Part shown: positions 10,901 to 22,900 of the stretch, in pieces
Layout: the number at the start of each line of letters is the position of its first letter
Numbering within the stretch: position 1 is the first letter of the stretch
Origin: Leguminivora glycinivorella
Taxonomy: Eukaryota; Arthropoda; Insecta; Lepidoptera; Tortricidae
Direction: 5' to 3'
Assembly: GCF_023078275.1 (NCBI RefSeq)
Contig: NC_062979.1
Span: 10,298,502-10,362,501 of the forward strand
Length of the DNA: 64,000 nucleotides
Translations under genes and position numbers: made by a program
Notes under the pieces: model-generated
Seen by the model: only the letters and a program-made list of their open reading frames with translations
What the model was told of the DNA's origin: nothing
Databases searched by the model: none

Positions 10901-13900
10901 CTATTTAAGTATGTATAATTGTATATCGTCACTTAGCACCCATAGTACAAGCTTTGCTTAGTTTGGAGCTAAGTTGATCTGTGTACGGTGTCCCCAATAT
11001 TTATTTATATTTGACATTAAAATGTCCACAGGTCAGTCAGCAAGTCCCGCCGCTCGCGCTCTCGGTCCGCGTCCCGCCGCCGCCGCCGCTCGCGGTCCCG
11101 CGGCCACGAGCGGTCCCGCCGCCGCTCGCGGTCGCGGTCCCGGGACCGGGACCGCCACGAGCGGGACAGGCACCGGCCGAGGCATGTGTCGCCGAGACAC
11201 AGGGGGAGGAGGTCCAGGTAATAATCATCATGTTTATCTATTATGTGGTAATAATAACTCCCCTGATATTCAAAAAGCTTTTGTTAAACAAAAAAAATGT
11301 ATCAGAGCTATATTTTCACTTAAGCCACTTGACTCTTGTAAACCCATATTCGAACATCACAAACTTTTGTCTTTGCCTTCGTTATATATATACGAAACAG
11401 CTGTATTTGTGCACAGCAATCAAAATTATTTTAATAAAAACTATGAGGTTATAACCTACAACGACCGGATATCCAGACAAAAAGACCTATTGAGTGTACC
11501 TAAAGCCCGCTTGAAACAAACAATGCTTAGTCCATATTTTATGTGTGTAAAAATATATAATAAGCTTCCTATGAACATAAAAAATCTACATCTCAATCAG
11601 TTCAAAACTGCTCTGTATAACTGGTTATGCGATCACAATATTTATTCCATTAATGAATTTTTAAATCTTTAATGTAATTATTAATAATAATTATGCATGT
11701 TTGGCTAAAACTTGTAAATAGGCTAGGTCTTTGTATTTGGTGGACTGATTAACATCAATCCGCCAGAAATACATAAAATTTGCATGCTTGTTTAAGTAGA
11801 ATATGGAGAACATGTCATTATATTATACCAACCCTATGTAACCCGTATTCCGCAAATAAATTCATTTCAAAATTCATTTCATTTCATTAAATGTAATACA
11901 TTTTCCAAAAATAATAAATCGTACAAAAATATGGCTGTCAAAGTAAAGGCACATTTTCCTTATTAAACTAGAACCTTCAACTTCAAGCAAACTAGTAGCT
12001 GAACCTATTTCCTGACTTTTATACTCTTCTGCTTCTGTTTTAGTTATGTTGTCTACTTGAAAAAACCTAGACTTAGGGCCAGTTGCAACAACCACAACCA
12101 CAGTTAACAGACTCGTCAAAGTCACGCAGAAGAACTTTATTGAAATTCACATGCAAAAGAATTTACGAACGCTAAATTCGGTGACAGGCGATTTGGTGCA
12201 ACCGGCTTTTAGTCAAATTAACCATTTCACTGTCAAAACCTCTCAAGTCAAAAGGGTTACTGTTAGATTTCATAGTAAACAAAAACAATGCCTCAACATG
12301 TCATAATTTTCAGATCACCAACCGGGGTGAAGTTGGCAGACAGTGAGAAGAAGCGTCTTCTAGAAGTAGCGAGAAGGAACGCGATCAACATGCTCAAGAA
12401 TGGCGCCGTACCTGCCGGCGCCGCCGCGTTACCACCACACACCAGGAACCAAGTCATGGCCGCCATACAATCCGGCGGTAAGTACAGAATACGATAGACT
12501 GTAGTAGTAAACTATGGAAAGAGGTGTCTTCTAGAAGTAGCAAGAAAGATCATCATCTTCATCAATCACCTTGCCGTGATAAAATCGGGCGGCCAGAATA
12601 CCACACCTTTTTAAGATAGAATTTGTCAAAAGGAGTAGTATTCTAGAATTAGCGAGAACGATAAATATTGCTAAGTCTTAGTATCAACCTAAAATTCTTT
12701 GATTGTGTGCTGAATAGTCTAGTCTCTCTATTTAGTAATTCAGGAATATATCAAATTATATTACAAACATTCTTATTACAAAATTTTATTTTGTTGAACA
12801 GGTAAATCAGTGGACGAGCTAACAGACTTCTGCAAGCATTTATCAAAGAAAGAGGCGCTCGGAGAACTGTCTTCCGTCTCATCTCACGACGAAGACATGA
12901 GCGAGAATGAAGACACGCTCGCGTTCCATCATCCGTTCCTAGTCAAAGAGAAGGCTCCTATTGTTATGAATATTAGGGTGAGTCTCATGCACACGTAAAT
13001 TAAAACACGCTTAAACTTTTTAAAGGGCCTGGCCGGACTGCCATGGTAAAATCGCCCCTGGCTAAATATGAAATATTGATATGCAAGATTATTCGTATTG
13101 TTACTACATGTACTACTACTGGATATTATGCCTCAAACTGTTTCCGTTTACGAAAAAAATTAAAAAAAAGAAATTTTGTTTTTTATTTTTTTCTTAAACG
13201 AACAATCCTGCATCATATATCATATCATATATCATAACATAACAATACGAATAATCCTGCATATAGACGGGGCAGGCCGGGGTGCAGGCAGACCAAAAAG
13301 GAGATGGCGGGACGACCTGGACGCATTCTACCCGAAATGGTGGGAAAATGCCAACAACAGGGTCGAGTGGAGAAAGCGAGGGGAGGCCTTTGCCCAGCAG
13401 TGGGACACAAAAGAGGCTAATTAAAAAAAAAAAAAAAAATCAATATTTCATATTTAGCCAGGGGCGATTTTACCATGGCAGTCCGGCCAGGCCCTTTACT
13501 CTGCTGTTACCTCAAGGTACCTAAGAGACTATACAAGTGCAACCTATATGGGAACTGGACGCAGACGACGTTGCAATTGGCATGCAGATCCCATACAAAT
13601 TGTAGTAGCTTGTACTCTCTGTATAGGCCTTAAAGGCTTGACCAAACACACGGCGCGACGCAGCGTGGCGTCTGCGCCGCGTGATGCCGACGCGATCTGT
13701 TCAAACAGGGCGCGCGCGGATCACGCCGGCCTCTCGCTCTCAACACGCCCTCATCAATACGGCCACTGAAATGTCTGACACGATCTTGTTTGTAGGGCTA
13801 TAAGAGTGTGTCAAATATTTTTAGACCTTCAAATAGTAACATATTATTGCAGATGACTGTACTATGTTGTTGTAGCCCTAAGGCACCCCAGAGGCACAGT

Positions 13901-16900
13901 ACAAAAAGAGTACTATCGTACAGTATGGCCACTCCCGCTCCCCGCTAGAAGTGCCGCCCATCCCCTCTCGGTTACCTCACACTTACCGCCTGTCAAAAAC
14001 GCGAGCAGTCGACCTTTCATATCTCACTCATACAAGCATGGTACGCGTTCACCTACATGAGCTTAGACTGTGTGCTAGGAACGCGCTTCTTTCATATATT
14101 TCATCGCCAGTGTCCGAGGTGTGCCAGAGATGCAAAGGGCTTCACCAGCTCGCATTACGGTTTCCTATCTTCAGCTATCTTCATAGCCTCGCTCCAGCTC
14201 AAACCGACCGCTTGAAGCTCATTTTCGACGGACCCCTATTATGTAGTTAATATTTCACTTGTTCATGCAGGGTGGAGCGCCCCTCCCTATCAAGACCAAT
14301 CCGCTGCCGATAGCCAACAAGGAGGAGCTGCGGCTGCAGTTCCCCGTGTCCTCGGGGTCGCAGCACAGGGAAAAGGCTTCCGAATGGGTACCTGTCTCAC
14401 CACCTAAGAAGGATATGGTAAGTTTCTTAGATCATAGAACTCCTAACAGTCATTTCATTTCATTTATTTATTGCTTTTGTGGGTTTACAATAGATCTTAC
14501 AAATACCAAGTCCAGTAAATTGTAAGCATGATTCGTACAAATGGGGTTAATTATTTTAAACAAAGTTTTATGAAACTACAATGGACGGTATACTGTATTG
14601 TATGTTATCTTTTGATAAAATTAAAAAGTAACATGTGTAGTATTAGGTTTAATATCAGTGGAAAACTTTAGACATATAATATATGATATTCCACAACGAA
14701 AGGCGACTTCAATAGCGGTCTTCAGTCAGAGATCTTCAATAGAGATCTTCAATACTGATACGTGACGTACCCAACCGCCATAAGATACCTTTTACCGTGG
14801 AATATCACTTATAGTTTCTTTTTAATTAAGTATGTTGCTTTAGTCGACTGTGGGATATGGGTTAGATTGTGGCGTAGGCGAGAGGCTGGCAACCTGTCAC
14901 TGCAATGTCACAATTTGGATTTCTTTTTTTTGCCAAGAGTTAAACTTAGTATGTTGCTTTTTAATCTATTTATAAACTTTTTATTTATTATTAATTTTTG
15001 CAAATTTTGTGCCACAGCAAGTTGCAAAACTGAACTCGAAAACAACGGCCTCCAAACCTGCTGCCATCGCTCCAGCGGAAACTACTGCCACTAAGTAAGC
15101 CAACTATTATATTTCCGTTTATTTAACCTAAAGTTTAAAAATAGACTAGACAAGCACATCACATCTACAACTCGGCTATGATTACTGTCACAATGATCAC
15201 TGGATACAGGCTGTATCAGTTCTTTAACTGCCTGCCTGCTTATTAAATAATAAAAAATAATAAATAATAAATAAAGTTATCCTAAATCAGACACGTTGAT
15301 TCCCAACAAGTTTCAGATTTTTATGTTTTTGGTCCTCAAACATTACAAAAAAATTCTGTACAATAAAAAAATATCTAAATTACGATACAAGTGCGAAAAA
15401 GAAGAAGTTCGAAAGAAGGAAAAGAAGACGTGTATCGTACGACGTTTTCCAGAACAGATGGCCCTCCGAAGTCTCGACCTGACATATTATAATGAACCAC
15501 TTCTCGCACTAGTGCGTAAAAAAAATACCATCTGTACTGATGCGCGATCTACAGTGCGCCACCAGTGTGGGAATCGACATGATAACACCCAGTATGTTTA
15601 GTCTCCACACTGGTGCTCCACCATCCAATATTTTTTATTGGGTCAAACATTCAGGGGAGGGAGGGAAGCAAAAATACAGTGTGATATGTCTGACATGGGG
15701 CAGGGCGAGGCTCAAAAAGTATTTTTTTAGACCGTTTTGTGTTGCACAATACACGATGTAATAGTACATTACGATACACGTGCGGAAAAGAGGAAGTTTC
15801 AAACGAGTAGCGATAAATTAAAACATGACTTGTTTGGAGTCTTTTAAATCGACGCGAGTTACGAATTTCCTTTTCACACGTGTATCGTACGACGTTTTTC
15901 AGTACAGAAGATGGCCTTCCGAACTTTCGACCTGACAAGAATTAAATGAACCAATTGTCGCACTAGTGTGTAAAAAAGCACCATCTGTACCTACTAAAAA
16001 TAATGTTAAAGGGTGGTCTTTTTTAGATTGGTATCCTATAAAGGTTATCGTGTGGGTGTTCTAACCCCCTTATTCATAAACGTTCACTAAAGTTATCAAG
16101 CCGATAATAGTTATTTGTTATACAAGAGTGCAAATGTAGTCGTGACTCACGTTACTTTTACGTGGATTCACCCAGTGTAATTAACGGTGATTGGGGATAT
16201 GGTGGTCACTCTGGCCCTAACACAAGTGTGTTGTGTACAGAGCGGCGCCGCTCGCGCTGCCGGCGCCGCCCACGCCCGCGCCCGCGCCCGTGCCCGCGCC
16301 CGCGCCCGCGACGCCCGTGGTGGCGCCACCGCCTTACATGAAGGGCTTCACCACCGGCACGCGTGAGTATACCTACTGCCTGTTATGTTTGAAAGTTTAC
16401 GTAATAAGCTGGCAGATGTCGTTGTACGCGACGCGGTGAATTCTACATAGCGCTTATTTATTTGGCTATCAGGTCACACTGAAAATGCCCGGGATCACTT
16501 AATAATTATACTTACATGATCATTTAATTTAAGACCTGTCTCCTCCTTGGTCGTTCCAAAACTAGCTTTTAGGCGCACTTGCACCAACCACTTAACTCAG
16601 GGTTAGTGGGCTGTCAGCTGCCGAATTCCTTTTAAATTAGGCGTTAGCCCTCCATTTTCGTTGGTGCAAATGGCCCTTAGCGTCGAATATAATTCTCATG
16701 TTCTATATTTTTAACGGGGTCAATCGAAACAACATTGTGATTTCTTTCTCATATCCTTTTTTTTTAGCTCTTTTGCATAAATCGAAACAAAATTTTAATG
16801 TGCATTTTAGACCTAAATTGTAATGTTTACTATTTTGTAACTTATTTTTTCAAATTTACACTTTTTTACCAATTCAGAACTAGCTTCAGTTCCTACTGCA

Positions 16901-19900
16901 CCGGCATTGCCAGCGCCCGGACCCCAAGCCTATCCACCAGGAATTGAACCTCCGAAAGTTATTGTAAGTATGACCGTAAACTGCCAGTTCCAAATAAAAA
17001 AACTGTTTTTTTAAATCACAATTAGTATGGTAATTTCATAATTTCACTTTTTTAAATGTGAGCCTCCAAACAAAAACATTTAAAAAAACTAACAATAAAA
17101 TGACAGCCAAGTTATACTCGTATACCTGCCTTAAATAACTCAAATAACAAAAAAGACAGACTGAGTCAAACAGACAAGCTAAAGCTTTCAAAGACTTAAA
17201 AAAAATACTAAAAAAAGTGATTCAGTATTTAATGTACCTATTGTTTTAGGATGTCGCGTCGATCGTCTCACAGAAGCTGCTAATGATAAGAAAAGAGCAA
17301 GAACAGAACGAGTTGTCTACCACACGTGGCGTAAGTACAGCTCTTATTTTATTTTCTTGCAACAATCTGTAACAATCAAACACCTAGCATTTATAAGCAA
17401 CACTATGCTATTGCTGTAGAATTGTTTGTAGTTTTTGTAGGTTTATAATTATATTAAGTCATACTTGATACAATGGGATAAGGGCAAGAGAATGATGATG
17501 ATACGATGATCAAAGGTTAATAAAATAAACATCGCGTAAAAAAACTAGAACTTAAACCATATTTTGATTTCGTGATCAATTAATTATTTCAACACTAATT
17601 TTATAGTTATATGTTTTTTTTTCTTATGTAAAAGGTATATGCGTAAACAGTTAAGGTTTTCATAAAGCACCAATGCAAAATGTATTTCTATGTCTACTGC
17701 CACGAAAATGAAGTTCATTCATATAAACAATTAAAAAAGTAAAATACCTCTTACTAAAGAAGAACTAGTTTTTGTTTGTTTTTAGTTTTTAACGCTATTT
17801 CGTTTGCAATTTTTTGTTTAATAATTGAAACATTCCGCGACTTGAACAGTCGTCTCTCCACCAGTTCGGGTGGTCGAGCAAGGCGGGCCAGTTCACCGGA
17901 TCCACGGGCGCGCAGATCCTCACTCCCAAGGAACTCGCCAGCGGCACGAAAGCCTGGGCCTCAAGAAAAACGACTAGTACCGTCCAATATTTTAATCATC
18001 TTATCCCACCGCACTTTCCAGGTTTAACCTTCACAAATGTTCGACAATGGAGGAACTTTTTTGGTTTATATTTGTACCGACAGACCGACAGTTTATCCCT
18101 GTCTTTCTCTAATTAACTACAGTTGGAATAAGACAGATAGTCTCTTTGGCGGTGATATCTACTGACACGGAGGCGCTTTTGTGCTAAGCCTGATTCGCTA
18201 AGCCTTACCAAATAAAAATTAAGTATCTGATCATCGAGAAGCAATAGATAGTTAATCAAACGAACAACATAAATATATACAAGTAGAACCTTTTTATTTA
18301 AATAGTATTTGTACCTACATAATGTTTAATATATATCATTATTAGTACCGTTTCTAAAGTTTATATTTTAAAATAATACATTTTAAGGTTCCCTAATTGT
18401 GTTAAGAACATTTGTGGGGATTAAACATTTTACATCAGTCAGCATTTTGTTTTAAAGTGTCAAACAAAACCTGGCTAAAAGAGCTATATTTCATATACAT
18501 ATCCTAAATAATCCATTAAAAATTGTAATAAATAAATACTTAAAATGTGTAAGAATATGTATAAGTGTATAACGGTTTTGTTTGAAACTTTAAGCCTGAG
18601 GACTAATCTTCTTTCAGTTCCGCCGCCGTCGCCGCCCGCTGCTGTGGTCAGAACTTATAATACGAGTGTATTATTCCTTCCGACCAAATTGTTTACATGA
18701 TGGTTGCAATAACATGCTCTAATATTTTATTTCGGAGTACTATTGAGAATCGACAAATTCCATTTCAGTGAGGCATTTAGACCCATTAGTTGTCTATTTA
18801 TCGTGATATAGCCAAGTAATAAATGTTTTGATGCCCATAGACTAATCATTATTGTATTAAAATTATAAATATGATAATCTAAGTCCTTGGTTACATGAAA
18901 CTTTTCTAATTTGCAAATTAAATCCCCCAACAACAAACATATTTGACGCCTTCTAGTCTAGGTTGGTCGTCCTGACTGACATTCAGATTTAGAAATCGCT
19001 TCTATCTGCATACGACATCTATCCTAACTGACAATGATCATACAACTGTTTGCTCCTATCGAGAGTGAACCCTTAGTTGACCTTAAATCAAAACCTTTCT
19101 TGAAATGTTTTTGCAACCATCACCTTTGAATTGCATTTTTTCGTCATGTGTAAAGAGAGAACTGATTAGTTCGCTCCTTACACTATAATCCTGGGTCCAA
19201 CGCAATGATAGTTCTTATGCCATTACCAATGGCATGCTTACTATCATTGCCAGTATTTTGCAAACAAATATTCAGTTTTCCCCCACTGCTAAGACTGACA
19301 CTAACGTTGTCCTATTTTCTAATTTTTTACTTTATTTCTACTTTTGAGTATATATGTATATACTTATTTTGGATTATTTTATAGAATTAGTTATTTTTTA
19401 CGTGTCGCGTATATATTTCTTTGTGTATCGAGGTTCTGATGCTTCAAAAATAGAAATGTAAGTAAGGGCCTTGGCACACGAGCGTTTCGCGTCATCAACT
19501 TCGCCGTTTCGCTGCCATTTTGCCAACAAGAGACGCTTGGGTGTCAATGCTCTTATTTCTATTTATTTCGAGAGCCTTAGAATGTTTTTCTGTATGACTG
19601 GGACGATTTTTTAAAGTTACAATTTATAATTTTAATTAATGGTATTCGTGGACTGTAACCCGAGTGAAATCATTATACTCGTATTAATAAAGTCAGTATC
19701 TGTAAATTTTGCTGTTTGTAGTTCTTTGTACAAAAAAGGATTCCGTATATTTATTATTTATACATTTTATAATCTTGGACGATTTACACATAATATAATA
19801 CTCATCACGCACATAATTTCTCACGCATTTATTAGTTGCCATATAAATAGCTAAACGTAAACATACGTTAGAAGTCAGTCTTGAAAATTTGAGCCGATTT

Positions 19901-22900
19901 TTCAATGAGCTTTGAAAATGAGTTGATTGCATAATTTGATTGTTACTAAGCAATATTTTCATTTTAGCAAAATATTGCAAGTAACTGAACTATCTAAATT
20001 TATGTGATCACTATCGCAAGCATAGACTCATTTTCTGAAAAGTTTGTAACATGTAATAAAAGCGGAAGAAAGCGACGTCGCTTATTTTACAAATTACAAT
20101 CTTTCGTAAAATTGGATACTAATCTTGCCGATATTCGTTACTAGAGTTTGGCATATTTGGCTCATTAGAAAAATGTGGCTAAAATGGGGAATCCGCGAAT
20201 ATTTGTTGCAGCTTTTAAGTGATAAGGAGAACCGCGCACTGCGTTAGCGAGCGAGCGAGCAATAGGTGCGACACACCAGGTAAGTTTCCTACACAGGGGA
20301 AACTGGAAAATTAATGTGGTTCTGTATTTACATCAAATTGACTCACTTTTTTATAGAACTGTCTTATAACCTACCATTATTTTATGAACTGTGTCGAATA
20401 TAATTTATTTAAATTTGTAATTACATGGTTGGTATGTGTGATAAGTACGAGAGTTGTGTTTTAGAAAGCATTCTTTATTGTACTTGTAATAGAGTCTGGC
20501 TAATGAAAGTTGAACCCAGTATTTTTTTAAAACAGCAACTCTGGATGTCATATCATCGATTGTCAGTGTGACTGTCACTTTAACGAATTTTAGTAAAAGT
20601 TAACAGCGAAATCTATAAATAATAATGAATAACACCATAAAAATTAGTAAAGTAAGTGCTGTAAATAAATTAGAAATAATAAAAAAGAAACTATGTTATT
20701 AATGTGTTGCCAGCTCAATTTTTTTTGAAATTGCCACGTTTTTTCGGGATCAACTTTCATTAGCCAGACTCTATGCATTATTTGTATCCTTCCGAAGATT
20801 TGAAATTTTCAACTAACATGGATTTTTAAGTTTCTCGAACGCAACTGTCATACCATTATACCTACAGAGAGTACAATAGGATTTATGGCTAACATAAAAC
20901 GTTTACCTCATGAGATTATCTACATTGAATCAACCGTTAAATGCGGCAGTTGCTCCAATGTACTTGGGTGCATTGGAACGTTGGCGTTTGAAGCTAAAAC
21001 AAAATATTAAATTGTACGAACCTGTCTGATAAACGCCTCTTATTTTTTTAAACTAACATATTGATAACATTTAGGATCAACTCATGAGGGCAGCGCCAGT
21101 AGGAGGGGGTATGGGCATGCACCTCCTCCAGAAAATGGGTTGGACCCCGGGCCAAGGGCTCGGGAAAGAAGGCACGGGGACCCTCCAACCGTTACTGTTA
21201 GAAGTCAAACTGGACACAAGAGGTCTGCAGGCTAAAGAAGAGGTCAATACGAGGAACAACAAAGGAGTAAGTAACGTTTTACGTTTAAGCATGTTTAATG
21301 TAAGCCTTTGGGTATTAGATGGCATACAAACTTGGTTTTAATTTTTTTACTTGTCAACAATTCGGGTCTATTTGTAACTTATAAAAATTAAAAATTGAGA
21401 CTTATATTCTGATGTCAAACTAAGCTAAATGAATTCGTCGAAATATTTTAGTGACGTTGATGAGTCTTTGACAAGAACCCCACAAACTCCAAAGTCGTTT
21501 CGATACCTATGACAAGTTTTAAATATAATTATTTATTTATTTAAGAGACTTATATTCTGATGTCTTAAACTAAGCTAAATGAATTCGTCGAAATATTTTA
21601 GTGACGTTGATGAGTCTTTGACAAGAACCCCACAAACTCCAAATTGTCGTTTCGAACCTATGACCAGATGGTGGTCACCAGTACCAATGAACCATATTTC
21701 GTATTTGGGCTCATTTTCGGCTCAACAAGACCTTTGAAAGAGGTGGTACTCAGGGTCTGATGATGAGACTTATATTCACTACCGACTGCGCCAGACCGGT
21801 CGTTAAATGGTTTAGTTACATGGATCACTGGTACTGGTGACCACCATCTGGCTCCATCCTCAGACCCTGAGTACCACCTCTTGTCAAAGGTCTTATTGAG
21901 ACGATCCCAATGAGCCTAAAGACGATGTGGTTTAGTCATATGGTTCATTGGTACTGGTAACCACCATCTGGGTCCATCATCAGACCCTGAGTACCACCTC
22001 TTGTCGAAGGTGATGTCAAACTAAGCTAAAGACGAACCCAACGAGCCTGAATTCGTCGAGAATATTTTAGTGACGTTGTTTATGAGTCTTTGACAAGAAC
22101 CCTTATCACAATTGTAATTTTCTCCAAAACGTCGTTTCGATACAAATTCTATGACAAAACAAGTTTTAAATATAATTATTTATTTATTTAAACTTTATTT
22201 ATAACGACAAATGGATAACAGTAAAAAATGTACAAGATTTTCGGAGAAATGATCGAACTTAATGCCAGAAGGCATTCTCTACCAAATCTGTGCTAACCTT
22301 CGGAAAAAAAATCATTACTAATTGGGCCAAACAGAGATCTATAAGAGCTTAATAGGTGCAGGAAATGTCGCAATGACGAGAAATGGAATACCTACTAAAT
22401 AACCATAAATGATTATATATATCGTACAGCTTACTATTATATATATTAAAAAAATATACATACTTAAAATAATATAGATACCTACTTACAAATACACATA
22501 AATATACATACGTAACATTATATATATAAATAATTGCTTATATTTATTATTGAATCTTGTAAGTTCATCTTTAGCAACTAATGTTAAATTCACGTTCTAA
22601 TATCTAATTCTCAAACTTCACGTGCTCGTGCCTCTTTCGTGCTTAGCGCTTTTCAAATATACTGAATATCATGCTATATTAGTCCATAATCTTACTCTCA
22701 TACAGTGTATATGCGGCTATAAATTTAACTAATTTTTTAGATGAAAGTCCAACGCCAGCCGCGGAGAGGCGGCGCAGCGCCTGCGTTAGTAGCAGGGGGA
22801 AAACATCCTGTATCTTTACTCGGAGAGTACTGTTCTAAACAGAAACTGGGCCCGCCCGAATATAACCTGTGCTTCGAATGTGGACCTGATCATAAGAAAA

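Larger units (their letters stand above)
17977..21074 (+). other. Long SON intron region
   Basis: This 3.1 kb region precedes the G-patch exon. It contains the predicted microexon (18618-18646) and one MITE (20491-20772). Otherwise it is AT-rich and no gene was recognised. A GC-rich patch with GAGCGAGCGAGC lies at about 20245. Confidence 0.4.

Noticed and set aside
11037..11231. Gly/Thr/Arg-rich open reading frame on the - strand, and two Pro/Ala-rich frames on the + strand
   Set aside because: They are shadows of the GC-rich RS exon of SON, whose true frame is fixed by splice phase on both sides.
17785..17849. Upstream acceptor (TTTTTAG) for the 17.9 kb SON exon
   Set aside because: A stop codon at 17826-17828 lies in the frame needed downstream, so the acceptor must be at 17849 or 17864.
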